Assembly (NCBI GenBank): GCA_001414485.1
Contig: LLEY01000027.1
Coordinates: 62,001 to 126,000 of the forward strand
Source: Calycina herbarum
Taxonomy: Eukaryota > Ascomycota > Leotiomycetes > Helotiales > Pezizellaceae
Length of the DNA stretch: 64,000 nt
Direction of reading: 5' to 3'
The notes below the pieces were generated by a model, which searched no databases, was not told where the DNA came from, and saw only the letters and a list, made by a program, of their open reading frames with translations. The translations under genes were made by a program, and so were the position numbers. Shown here in pieces: positions 23,636-35,519 of the stretch. Position 1 is the stretch's first letter; every line of letters begins with the position of its first letter.

Positions 23636-24096
23636 TATAACGAAACTCAAACGAACTAAACAAAGATAACTAAGTCTTAAAGATTAGTATATAGGTAAGA
23701 AAGACAGATACGCCGGGTTGTTTACTTAGAAGTAAACTCGTTACTTATATTAAAGATATTAAATAAGATAATAAGATTAATAACTAAAGTTAAGTACGAA
23801 GCTTCTATCTAATAGTAGACGTGCTAGTCTTATATAGAACCTTCGTTTATATTAGAGTTCTTCTTAGCAGGAGTTCTAAAGATAGAGTCCGACTCTATTT
23901 CTAAGGCTCCTTAAAACTAGACTCTATTACCTAACTGCTCCTAACTAAGTCACGTGATATAACTGTAATAAGATCCTAGGATTACATATCCTACTATATT
24001 CAATCCTTTCTTCCTTTTAGAGTTATAATAGTGCTTGTTCTATTAGAGCGTCGCCTAGACTTCACTTTATTACGTGCTAATATATAATTCGTAATA
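23636..24096 (-). repeat. 3' LTR of gypsy copy 2
   Basis: 461 bp, the same length as the other LTR. Heavily mutated: C and G of the right LTR appear here as T and A at many sites, including both terminal dinucleotides. Confidence 0.9.
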
Positions 24097-24109
24097 CTAT
24101 CCCCTTCTT
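24097..24109 (-). other. polypurine tract of gypsy copy 2
   Basis: The minus strand reads AAGAAGGGGATAG directly before the 3' LTR, the expected place for plus-strand DNA priming. Confidence 0.7.
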
Positions 24110-25149
24110 AGCCTAGTATGTCTCTACACTAGAATACAAACCTAAAATATATCGTTAGAAAGATATCGACCTTTCTTTATATATAAATATATCCTCTTTA
24201 TATATTAAACGAAAAGAGCGTCTAGCTCTTGTTATATAAATTGAATCTATATAACGACTAGCGATAACCTGTTCTTTTTGTCGTAAATAGTCTCGTCGAT
24301 GTTTTCTAGAGCTCTCTAAGTCCTCTTGTTATTCTAAGTATATTCGGTTAAAAAGGTCCTACGATAGCTCTAGTTACCTCGACGTTCCTCCTTCTAGGCC
24401 TTAAAAACCTGTGTATTGATTTTTCTTTAGCTTTATATATAAACGATTCTCTATTACTCCTCCGAGTCCTCCTCCTTCGAGTCCTCCTCTTAAGTCCTCT
24501 TCTGCCTAGTTTCCTACCTTTGAGATAGCTTCTTTCGTTAAACAGGTACTTTCTAATAATATATCCCTGTCTAACCCTGGTCCCGAGTTCTAGGCAGCCC
24601 CGGGTTTTGTTAGTAGAACTTCTGAAGTTTTCTTAGGTAATAGTTGAGATTACTTTTTAGTTCCTAAGTATTCTCTAAATATAGATAATTCAACTATTTA
24701 ACTAAATATTTAACTTATCCTCTAATAAGTTTATAGTTAAGAATTCTCTTAACTTTATATTCAGCGTTTAGGTTTACTAGTTAGATTTCTATATATAGAG
24801 CTAGTAGAGCTCCTAGTAGTACTGGTTTAAGTAAGAATATATAGAATACTAGATAGATATTTATTATCCTTAGTAGTACTAATTTATAATTTAAAGGTCT
24901 TCTAACTTATTTGATTTTAAATAGTCTAAGTTTTTTATAATCTAGTTTATTACTTAGTCTTTTTATATCGATGTTTTTCTATACTAAGTAGACTTTATCT
25001 CTCTCTTTTAGCGTTAGCTTCTAACTACGTCGTTTATTATAGTAGTACGCGTTTCTTTCGGCTATAAACTACAAGTCCTCTATAAGTTCCTTATATAGAC
25101 TTTTGATTTTCGAGACTTAAATATAAGTAAGTTAGTTGTCGATAGTTAT

Positions 25150-25765
25150 AGGTAGTGATTCTTAATACGCTGATAATTTATATCTAAAGTTAGTATAGAA
25201 TAGTATAACAAGTGTTATTTCCGTTACTAAACTATTATAGGTAAACTATACTAAGAGTAATAGTTCTACCTAGTTATCTTACTAGTAGTTTATATAATAA
25301 CGAAGGTATGTTTTAACTACTTAATTTATCTGTTTATTACCTCTATTTATTTAAGAGTGAAAAGCTATAGAGAGCTTCCTTTTTATATCTAATTATTCTA
25401 TAAGAGTAATTTAAAATTTTAAGATAAAGAGCTTATCTCTATCTAAGAGTATTTCTTTAGGTAGTCTATATCTTAAGACTACTTCTCTAAGGAATATAAA
25501 TACTAATTCCTTAGCTATACTTGCTTCTATATATACTATTAGAATTATATACTTCGTAAGTTATTCTATAATAACTAGGATCGAGTTATATCTAACTCCT
25601 ATTATTAGATCTTTAGATTTTAGTAATTTAATAATAAAATCTATAGATATTAATCTCTAAGGTATCTATAGTATTAGAGTAGTATTTATCTGTTTATAAG
25701 ATATATAGCAGAAGGCCTTATTCCTAGTATAGGTATTATATTCCGCTATTACTTCCTTAACTATC
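25150..25765 (-). pseudogene. integrase core relic of gypsy copy 2
   Basis: Near-colinear with the integrase relic at 845-1440, with the same YTRNKA-type entry block and downstream QTN-type block on the minus strand. Broken by stops. Confidence 0.6.
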
Positions 25766-26819
25766 GTAGATAATCGATTAATATAGTAATATTATCTTAT
25801 TCTCTAGAGGGTTCTACGAATTCCTTAGTATTTATAAGCTAGCATAGTATGATATTCTTATATAAACTCCTTTATATACGAGCTAGGAACCTATAGTTTC
25901 TCTTTTATATACTAATTATAACCTTTATATATATTCTAAATTTTATCTATCTAGATGTCGTTTATTACTACTATTTTATATATAGTAGGTATTAAGTCTC
26001 TATTTTTAAGAGGTTTTAAGATTATAATCTTCTTATACTTCTTATCTCTCTTATATCTAGGTTTCTAGCTAAGAGTAATAGCTTAAGCGTTTAACGTTCT
26101 CTTTATATATTAAATAACGATATTAAATCCTTCTAATATCTCTAACTATTTAGCTAACTATTTAGTTATAAGTTCCTTAGTTATTATAAATATTCTAAGA
26201 TTCTTATAGTTAAATAAAACTATAACTTAGTATTTTACTAGCTATAAATAAATTCTCTAGTATTCTAAAGCTAATACTATAGTAAGTAATTCTTTATTAA
26301 AAATACTATAGTTTTATTAAGCTAGGTTAAATGTTTTAGAATAATATATAATAGGTATAAGTTTCCTCTTTCTATTTAGTTATAGGTAAATCGCATCTAC
26401 TAATATATCTAAGACGTCTATTTCAATTATACTAGGTTTTTCTATATCGAAATTATATAGAATAGGTTTTTCTATAAACTTTGCTTTAATTCTTTAAAAA
26501 ACGTTTTTAATCTATTTATTTTAAATAAATTTAATAGCTTTCTTAACTAGTACTAATATTAGTTTAGTAATTTTTATATAGTCTTATATAAACAGATAGT
26601 AAAAGTTTATAAATCTAAAGAAGGACTATATATCTTTTATATTCTCTAGTAATTTCTAGTTTAAGATATCTTAGATCTTTACTAGATTTATTTCTATTTT
26701 TTCTAAGCTAAACATCTATTCTAGGAAAAGTGTCTAAGTTACTCTAAACTTGTATTTTAAGAGTTTTAATCAAGAGTTTACTTTTATAAGTTATTATAAA
26801 ACCTCTTTAATATATCTCT

Positions 26820-26900
26820 TATATTTTTCTTCTTTTTTTAAGAATATTAAGATATTATCTAGGTAATAGATTACTATTACTCTTAGAAGATCTCTTAAAA
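26820..26900 (-). pseudogene. reverse transcriptase active-site relic of gypsy copy 2
   Basis: The minus strand reads VIYYLDNILIF around 26890-26840: the same Asp-to-Asn change in the YLDD box as copy 1. Confidence 0.7.
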
Positions 26901-29069
26901 TGTTATTATTTTATTTTTAATATATAGCTAGTATATTATAAAGTCTAAATAGTATAACTATATATTTATAAAAGCTCGATAGTAAGGTAAATACTATCTT
27001 CTATTTATCTCTAACTTTTATTTATATAAGTTTATAAGCGTTTTATTAATCTAGTTTTATAAATCGTACTACTTTACTTAACTTGTCTTATAAGTATTAG
27101 CTAAGTAGTAGCGGATAAGCGTTCTTACTATAGTGTGATTTACTTCTTAGTAATTAATATATACTCTTCTATCTAGGTTGTCTTTTTTCTTAATAATAAG
27201 TATATTTAAGATAATTAACGACTTAGATTTTCTAATATATCTCTTCTTAATACCTTCTTTTATATAGTTTTCTATTCTTTATAAGCTTTTCTAGTTATAT
27301 AACTGAAGCTTTTACTTTAAGAGGTGATAACCCTCTTTTAATTTAATCTTATAATCCTATAGGCGATGTTCTAGTAAGGCTTATAAGTCTTCTAGGTTTT
27401 TAAACAAAGCTCTAAATTCTCTATACTATATAGGTATTTCGTTATCAGCTGTCTTACTAACCTATAGAAGACTCTAGGTAAGGTGTTCTAGTATCTTAGA
27501 AGAGGTAACGCTAACCTTGTTCTAGCTCTATAGTTATAATTATAAACCTATATAATTATATTAACTAAAGGTTATTTTCTAAGCTTTCTAGTTAATATCT
27601 AGATTATGTTCTTAAATCTATAGTATACTAAGTATCGCTTCCTTATTCTCTATTTTAATAATATTAAATTATATATCTAAGTAGTATCCTTTAATAGTAA
27701 TCTTTATTAGAATAGTTTACTAATTAATAATTCTGTCCTAGTATATAACGTCTATTTTATTAACTACTCCTAAGCAGTATAGCCTTATACCTTTAATTAG
27801 AACGTTTAGCTTCTTCTAAGCTACTAAGGAAAGGAAGTTACCTATTACTCTAGAATTAATTAAGACTCGGAGTTCCTTTTCTCTTATCTTTGCTATTACT
27901 ATAAGTTGATTTTCTCTAGATATAGCGTTTAATTCTCCTATAATAGTATAATTTTCTAGTTTAATATAATAAACCTTGAATCTTCTCTCTCTATTATCTC
28001 CTTTCTAAGAGCTTAGAAAGAATATTACTTTTTCGTTATTAGAAAAAGCTACTTTATATACTAGACTATCTTCTACTATTCTCTTAGATTCTAGAAATAT
28101 TCTTATAAAACGTTTTTCTATAGACTAGTCTAATAATACTCGTAGTTTATACTAAACTTATTTAATAGTTACTCTATATAATGTTTTAGTAGTCTACTAC
28201 TTACCTTTTATAAGTTAGTAGAATTCCTAGATTAGGTTAGCTTAAAGGTCTACCTTAGTAACTTTAAATATCTACTGATCTTCTAATCCTTTAAATACTA
28301 TTATAACTTCTTTTTTAACTCTTAATACTTAATATTTCTTATCGATTTCTAACTTATAGTCTTAACTAGAGAGGTAGATAGTAATATCTAACTTTAAATA
28401 TCTATTATATTTATTAAATCTCTCTAAGTAATACTACTACTATTTAGTAGTATTATTCTTTAAATTAGTAACTATCTATAGATCTCTCTTCTCTAGGTAG
28501 TTATTTAGTATTATCTATTCTAGTCTTAGTTCTTTAAACTTAATAGTTTCTCTACTATTAATAGAGCTAACTATAGTTACTCGATCCTGATCGTTCCTTA
28601 CTATCTTATAGGTAGTTAAGATAGTAGGGTTAATTCCTTAAGTAGAATATAAGCTTTAAAAATCAGGTTTTTATCCTTCTATATATACTTATCTATTTCC
28701 TCTTTTAAAGGTTCTAATAAATGCTTATATTTCCCTTTCTTTAGATTTATATATTCTAAGATCTATTTTTAACAAATTAGATTCTAACTCTAATAACTCT
28801 AATAAACTTGTTAATAGTAGTAATTCGTATTCTTAAAGAGGTAACTTATAATCTATTTTCAACCGTGTGTTATAACCTTCTTTAAGAAGTAGATCTCTAT
28901 TATTATTAGTATTCTATACTCTACTAACTTATAACTTAATTCCTTTACTTAGCTATAAGTATATAGCGCCTGCTGTTATATCTACAGCGTCTGTTTTAAT
29001 TTATATGTCGTATTCTTAGACTTCGAGTTCCTTGTCTATAAGTTTAATTTTATTAAGTAATACTACTTC

Positions 29070-29252
29070 TGTAACGGTTATAGTCACGAGGGCTGCTGGA
29101 TGTCACATGTTCGCTTAGATGCACGCTAGTACTAGCGTTGCAGGACTTGTATTTAGTTCCCGGTTCTCTCGAGCTCTTCTGCTCTCCTCGTCTTTTGTTC
29201 TAAGAATAGAGTGTTGTTTGTTCTGAGTCTTATCTGAAGCACGTCTGTTACA
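29070..29252. mobile_element. solo LTR (183 bp) nested in the gypsy element
   Basis: Starts TGTAACGG and ends GTTACA, with perfect 5-bp flanking repeats ACTTC (29065-29069 and 29253-29257). The matching site in gypsy copy 1 (near 4497) is empty and reads straight through. It is much richer in GC than the sequence around it. Excision of an internal region by LTR recombination is the usual origin; an SINE- or MITE-like insertion is the alternative. Confidence 0.8.
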
Positions 29253-30269
29253 ACTTCCTTATAGACTATAGTATTGATTTATCTCTTCTTATTAGAGTTT
29301 TTCTTCTTACTATACTTATTTGCTCTATAACTAGAGAAGCTATAGTTATAATATAAGTTCTACTTACGTCGATGATTTCACTTCTTCTAAGAAAGTCCTT
29401 CTTTCTTTTAAAAGGTTTTCTTCTATATAGTGTTTACCTCCTTACTATATTTACTAGTATAAGAGTACTTCTACTTTCCTAACTCTTAACTCTTTTCTCT
29501 ATGTCTAGGGTTACTCTTCTTGAATTCGTATAAGCGGTTGTCTAGCTAAATAACTTTCTTAATTATACTTATAATAGTTAAGAACTATATATTCTACTTA
29601 GCTATTTCCTTATAAATATATACTTTTAATCCTCTATAAAAGAGTTCTATAAGAGCAATAGTATTCTATTCTGATTTCGTCCTATAATATTAAAATTTAT
29701 TAGTATAGTCTATTACTAATCTAGTTTAGTATAAATCTAAAAGCTTATATACAGCTGTTTATATTATATTAAAGTCTCTAAAGACTTTTCTAATAGTTGC
29801 TTTAAATCCTCTTTAAGATTTAAATATAATCTTAGTTAATTCTATCTTTCTATCTTTATTCTTATTTTTAAAGAAGTCCTCTAAGTATAGCTAAGCCTAT
29901 TCTAATACTAATCCTCTAAGGTAGGAGATAGCAAAGATAGTTCGTGAATTATAATTACCTTTGAACTTATTAGAATTAAAGTTAAAGTAGATGTCTATTT
30001 AGAGAAGGAATAAGTTAAGTTCCTTTCGCTTTCTATAATACGTGTCTAGTATCTTAACTTTAATAGACTTAAGTGCTTCGACCTTATAGGGCTCGGGGGC
30101 GTCTAGTATACTAACATTGTCGTTATTTCTAGTTAACTGTGTACTAGTAGGTGTTCTTCCGATAGTGCTTCTAGATGTTCCTACGACGTTAACTCGACTA
30201 GTATTCGGGCTAGCTGCTGCAGGGGTTGCTAGGGCTATAGCGACTAAACTTCTAAGCAGGTGCTCAAAG

Positions 30270-30730
30270 TGTAACGAAACTTAAATGAACTAAACAAAGA
30301 TGACTAAGTCTCGAAGGTTGGTATATAGGTAAGAAGGACAGATGTGCCGGGTTGTTTACTTAGAAGTGAACTCGTTACTTATATTAAAGATGTTAAACAA
30401 GATAATAAGATTAATAACTAAAGTTAAGCACGAAGCTCCTATCTAATAGTAGACGTGCTAGTCTTATATAGAACCTTCGTTCATGTTAGAGTCCTTCTTA
30501 GCAGGAGTCCCGAAGATAGAGTCCGACTCCATTTCTAGTGCTCCTTAAAACTAGACTCTATTACCTAACTGCTCCTAACCGAGTTACGTGATATAACTGT
30601 AATGAGATCCTAGGATTGCATGTCTTACTACATTCAATCCTTTCTTCCTTTTAGGGTTACAATAGTGCTTGTCCTGTCAGGGCGTCGCCTGGACTTCACT
30701 TCATCACGTGCTGACATGTGATTCGTGACA
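30270..30730 (-). repeat. 5' LTR of gypsy copy 2
   Basis: 461 bp, TGTAACG at one end and GTGACA at the other, with visibly higher GC than its partner. It lies upstream of gag on the minus strand, so it would have carried the promoter. Confidence 0.9.
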
Positions 30731-30974
30731 GATAGGTTCCGCCAGCTATTCTATGTCGAAGTGTTGTTTTAGAGACTTTGTAGATTTTTATAGCAGAGCG
30801 ACGACTAAGTTTTTTAGATGTTCAAATAGCTTTAATAGCTAGGATAATTCGTGCTTCTTAGGTTTAGATTTCCATGGTTAGTTATTAAGAAAACGTGTAT
30901 TAAAGTTGGTAGGTAGTAAAGTAGAGGAAAGTGCGCTACTCGGTGATATACGCCACTCGGTGATAAACCACGTT

Positions 30975-32169
30975 ATATAAGTTATTTATATATAAACAGT
31001 AGAATATTTTATAGAGATTATAGATAGAAGTATAACTTAGAATAGTAAATAGAATTAGTCTTCTAAGTAAATGAATAGTTTATTTTCTATTATTTATAGT
31101 TGTGGAAGCTAGTTCCCGAGCTCGGAGGCCGCCGGTCCGATGTCTAGTCCGAGTCACGTGTAATATGAATTAATAGTCAATTGATTTAATCTAAGTAGAT
31201 TTAAATAAGTTTTGATTTATACTTACTACAAATCAACTTAAATCCTTTTTCACGCCGTTCCAGAGGATCTGAAATTTTGTCCAGTGAATTTTATATTGGC
31301 TTAAAGTAGTTCAGAATACGAGAAGTCAAGTGCTTCTCTAGTTGGTCGTAGTGTTCTTTATTTGAGAGATGCAGAGAGAGATTTGGCTGTGAATTTGGAT
31401 ATAGAGTTGGAATTTGCAGCCATTAAAGGGAAAAAAGAGAAGATTAAGGCAGGAAGAAAGCACATTGGCAAGTTAGACAGCAAGCAAGGTTCTACCGCTT
31501 AATGATGGCCTATGAATATTATTTATCAGAGACTGCAGTCTCTTTGATATTAATCAAGCACTGCAACTTCTTACTGATTTTGAGGGTCAACCTCAGCGGT
31601 GTAGCGCGTTACTTTGTAAACTCACTACTCATAACAGGCATTACTTCAAAGCTTCTACCAACAAGGCTGGTGAAGAGGCTAGGGCCTCGCTTAACTTATG
31701 GCCAATGAGAGAAGCCCCAATCAAATGGGGTAACCGGTTGATTTTTTATCCGAAGCTGTTTAAAACTCAAATAACCTACCCTCCATTCCCTCCAACTCCC
31801 TACATCTTTGTTGGTGATTGGCAGCAACAACCATTGACAACCATCAACACTCTCATTCTTCATGTTCTTCTCAGCCTGTTCTTGAATTTGTAAGTGTTTC
31901 CCAGTCTCCAGATCTCTTGCAAAGCCGCCAACGCAGTGAAGTTTGCTAATTCAATCTTATTAGGCTTGATTCTTGACAATTCGATTCATCGAAGCTTTCA
32001 TCCCGTCTCAACCGCGCAGATTGCGTCAAAGTTACATCCATCATGACATCCAAACAAGAGCAAGGAGATTCCAAAGAGCAGTTGAAGCACGTATCGCATA
32101 AGTGTAGACTTGCGGAGGATGGCGAGCAAGAGTGCGACTGCTTTGAGTGCGCGCAAGGACGGGAAACAT
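30975..32169. other. intergenic region, edge of the transposon island
   Basis: AT-rich to about 31250, then near genic composition. A short GC-rich patch at about 31098-31160 (TGTGGAAGCTAGTTCCCGAG onward) may be a further LTR remnant but has no visible partner. From 31800 it should contain the promoter and 5' UTR of the BTB gene. An open frame from ATG 32043 lies upstream and out of frame with the BTB exons. Confidence 0.45.
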
Positions 32170-33169
32170 ATGTCATTCGAAACCATACCTTACAGGTATC
32201 TAAATTGTGGGTTTTCTACAAATGAAAGTAAGATTTGTTGAGAACTAATCGTTGTATGTCAATACAGAATCACCTCTTGCCTCGACATTGCACACTTGAT
32301 CGTTGGAGCTGATGAAATTCGGATCCCGTGTCACAAATCCCTTCTCGCCTTCTATTCCGACTTTTTCCAAGTCGCACTCTACGGAAATTTCAAGGAAGCG
32401 GAAACAATGGAGGTCGCGCTACCAGAGGAAACGGTGGAAGATGTCAAGACTTTTGTGAGCTGGGTTTATACAGGAAGACTCATTTGGGAAGGTGACAAAC
32501 CTTCAGACTCTGATAACACTGTTGGAGGGGTGCGTCTTTGGGTTTTCGGGGATAAATACATGTCTCCTAAGTTTGCAAATGCGGCCTTGAAAAGCTGCAT
32601 GGAGCGCTATGCCTATTACTACCTTGACCCTGCTTCAGTGGAGTTCGTTTACGAGAACTGTGGAGACGATTCGGAGCTAAAGCTTTTCATCAAAGACCTC
32701 ATCAGAACTGACGGTCCTTGCGGTGGTCTTGCTGAATCTTCCGACGGCGAGAAATGGTTGAAAGACTGGAAAATACTATTGGGTAAGTTGTCTCCTACCA
32801 ATCCATGTTTGTTGTTTCAAGAAAATTAGAACACAATTCATGTTTCTTAGCGAGTCTATTATCTTCCTGGAAGAAGACTGACCTTGAGATTTAGCCAAAG
32901 GGGGGGAGTTAGTCCAAGAAAATGTGATTTGGGGATTTTCAACAAACGCGGCATGGGAAAAGAAGCCATTCCACATCAAAAATCAACACAAATATTTACA
33001 GCACGTCGAGGCAGCCTCCGTGAAGAATTGGATCAAAAAGTATTGCCGGAGTGGTGTTCAAGAAAGCATCTCAAAAGCCCACGCTGAGAAATCTGGTCCT
33101 GTAGCATCTTCGCTTGTGGTTCAAGAACAAGGGGATGAACCTGACAAAGAATGTGGAAACATTGCTTAG
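32170..33169 (+). CDS. BTB/POZ domain protein (paralog 2)
   Basis: Exons 32170-32195, 32268-32782 and 32895-33169 encode 271 residues. After the short first exon come LIVGADEIRIPCHKSLLAFY, FQVALYGNFKE, FVSWVYTGRLIW and LWVFGDKYMSPKFAN, matching paralog 1 block for block. The C-terminal half keeps IKDLIRTDGPCGG and, after the last intron, AKGGELVQENVIWGF, which aligns with ARGGDIVRDHIEHGF of paralog 1. This fixes the 32783-32894 intron. The start is uncertain: ATG 32170 gives a phase-2 first exon like paralog 1, while ATG 32043 would need an unusual donor at 32102. Function is unknown beyond BTB-type dimerisation. Confidence 0.75.
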
Positions 33170-34694
33170 AGGCCGACATTTTTTCCCCTTCTGTTTCAGT
33201 CAAACGAAAGTGTCAATCAATGTATTAGACAGTGATTGCAGGTTTAAGGACGAATACATCTTCAATATGGTCAAAGTAGTCGGTGGTTAAGAACAAAGGT
33301 TATCTGCGAACAGTTTCTATGAGAAGAGGAAAACAGGGCTTGTAGAAAACTGAAATGGATAGTGGTGAAGAAGGCAGTGGAGGGGCAGATGGCCTTGAGG
33401 TTGGCCTGATGGACAGAAGTTACTGTACACGTTCAAGGTGCGACAAGTGATCAAAGTTCCAAAATGAAATGGTAATTGAAAACCAGCACAACGATTAAAG
33501 ATAGTTCACTGGTGGGCCCAATAAGAAGACATACGATAGTCAGTCGAAAATGTATAGCCTTTTCTGCTGGTTGAAACAAAATATCACCAGGGTGGACTTC
33601 AAAAGTCTTCCCAAGAACGCAATACGCCCCCTCTAGCATGGTCCCCCTTTGGCTCAATAAATATGAAATGCCAGGATATGGACATATTGATTTGAGTATA
33701 AGATTTTTTGCTTCTGGTTCCAGTCAACAAAGCAAATGTAGCCTCCCCAAAACAGCAGGGCCAACGGGGGTCACTGAAGGCATGGGTTAAAGGCCCATTC
33801 ACGATCTCGCCTTCATTCTATTTAAAATTGTCGTGGGTAGGATGACGGAGTCTCGCGAGAACAATTTCTAGGCAAAAAAGGAAAGATCGATAGGAGAAAA
33901 CATATGTTGAGAAGAAGGCAGCGTTGGGATATTTGATTGTTGTTGTTTCTGGCCGCGCTATGACATGATTCTTGAAGTACGACACTGTGGACACAAGGAT
34001 TGATCATAGCTCAATGTTGGACCCAATATCTTTGAGCAAGTGCTGTGTGGTAAGAGTTTTTCAGTCATCTTTCGTCATACATATAAAAGGTCTTATGGCC
34101 TCGCAATATTTCTTAATTAATCTCGATTCATAAACATGTAGCCTGCTAGTCTCCACAAGACTCGGAGAATTAACACCTAGATGGTCTTACAAACATTTCA
34201 CGTGATGTCCCGATTTTGGTAATATGGTGTTCTACCTAGTGAAATTCATTTTTATTCCTTCTCAACTTACTACCTCTGCAACTCACTACCTCTGCAACTC
34301 AACTTCCAAACACTATTACGTCAACGCGGAACCCTTCCCAACCCAAATCTTGCTCTTAGAAGCTATTTTCCTAGATTTTCCGCCCTTTTGTGAACTTACA
34401 CCATCTGTCTTCACCTTCAACCTCACAACCCTTCCCTCACAACTCTTTCACCTTTGTTGAGACTCTGGAGTTGTATCCAGTTTTCACCACAGACATTTTA
34501 GTACTCACTAATACCTGTTTGGGTTCCTTGTTAACCCAATACTTTCTCAGCATACCACTGCAATAGATCAGTCAAACCGCCTCCACAACTTCAAATCCAA
34601 ATCTAGAAATCTGTAGCTAATCCATTCGACGACCAAGAATTGCAAACACACCATCATCTTCAGGCGTCGCCTTTATCCTACACAAGAAAACAGC
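33170..34694. other. intergenic region between BTB paralogs
   Basis: Short open frames on both strands, none with recognisable domains. A small direct duplication of ACTACCTCTGCAACTCA occurs near 34268-34301. Confidence 0.45.
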
Positions 34695-35519
34695 ATGGCT
34701 TCTAAAGAATTGAAACTCAGAGATATGAGATTCCATGCCACAGAAGTGCATGGACTGTGTGTATTCTCCTTTCCTTCCATAAAACCCACAAGACTAAGTC
34801 TCGTTTTAGTATCACCGCAGCTTCCGATCGCGTTGCATTGATAGTTGGTAAAGAAGAGGTCAAAATCATGTGCCACAAAACCCTTCTCGGATACTATTCA
34901 GAGTTCTTCGAAGCAAGCCTTTACGGAGACTTCAAAGGGGCACATACAGGCGAGGTAATTCTCCCCGAAGAATCACCTGACGTCGTGGGTGCCTTTATCA
35001 GCTGGTTATATACAGGGTGCATCATTTGGGATGGAGAGGCTGTAGAAAGACAATTTGATGAACCCTACAGCGAAGGAATCCCTCCCGCTGTCGGATTGTG
35101 GGTTTTGGGCGACAAGTTTCTTTCTCCCCAATTCACCAACGCTGTCATGGATTCAATCATTGCTCATTTCGCAGATAACGGAGTTCTCGAAGCCAAAACC
35201 GCGGAATTCGCTTACGAAAACACTATTGATGGTTCGAAATTAAGAAGGTTTATCAAAGACTTAATCGAGACGGAAGGCCCCATTTCACCAACAAACTGCG
35301 GCCGAGTGGGTATAATCTGAACGCGATAAATTTGTCGAAGAGTGGGTTTTACTCTTGGCCGAGGGTGGTGATATTGTTAAGGACTGTGTCGTTATTGGTT
35401 TCAAAGAATGGTCCTCAAGAACAGACTCGCCCTGGTCATTGAACAATCAAGACAAGTATTTCCAAAACCTTGAGGATATTATTTCTGTGGAGCAATTGCT
35501 TGTCAAACACAAACTTTGA
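34695..35519 (+). pseudogene. BTB/POZ domain protein (paralog 3), frameshifted
   Basis: Predicted exon 34695-34758, intron 34759-34820, then a BTB frame: LIVGKEEVKIMCHKTLLGYY, FFEASLYGDFKG, FISWLYTGCIIW, LWVLGDKFLSPQFTN and IKDLIETEG. After EG the paralogs continue GPF, but here a run of four C (35278-35281) shifts the frame by one base. In the shifted frame, homologous sequence resumes (GPFHQQTAAEWV), meets a TAA at about 35311-35313, and goes on through LLLAEGGDIV to a stop at 35517-35519. There are thus two lesions, a +1 shift and a nonsense codon. Read as annotated from the ATG, the product would stop at 35320. A sequencing error could explain the C run but not the TAA as well. Confidence 0.75.

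Larger units (their letters stand above)
23636..30730 (-). mobile_element. complete Ty3/gypsy LTR retrotransposon, RIP-degraded (copy 2)
   Basis: Two 461-bp LTRs (23636-24096 and 30270-30730) flank a minus-strand internal region, 7095 bp overall including a nested 183-bp solo LTR. LTRs begin TG and end CA (the left copy reads TA..TA after RIP). Flanking pentamers are AATAG and GATAG, a 5-bp target duplication with one G-to-A change. A polypurine tract on the minus strand abuts the 3' LTR. The order gag (right), RT (about 26.85 kb), integrase (about 25.15-25.76 kb) is typical of Ty3/gypsy. No intact open frame remains. Confidence 0.92.
22013..30974 (-). mobile_element. pogo/Fot1 element (about 1.86 kb) split by a gypsy insertion
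   Basis: Ends ACGTGGTTTATCACCGGGTG and the inverse of a close variant, with TA outside both. Removing the gypsy element and its target duplication leaves about 1.86 kb, close to the 1851 bp of the full-length relative at 55.9 kb. Its TIR differs from the neighbour's (GAGTGGCG in place of GAGTCGCC), so it is a different subfamily. The transposase runs on the minus strand. Confidence 0.85.

Noticed and set aside
24240..30265. Primer-binding site complementary to a tRNA 3' end next to the gypsy 5' LTR
   Set aside because: The sequence inside the 5' LTR (minus strand CTTTGAGCACCTGCTTAG) has no TGG start and I cannot match it to a tRNA. Self-priming or RIP damage are possible but unsupported.
32043..32225. 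60-codon open frame from ATG 32043 as the first exon of BTB paralog 2
   Set aside because: It joins to the BTB frame only with a poor donor at 32102. ATG 32170 gives a short phase-2 first exon comparable to paralog 1. It may be an upstream ORF.
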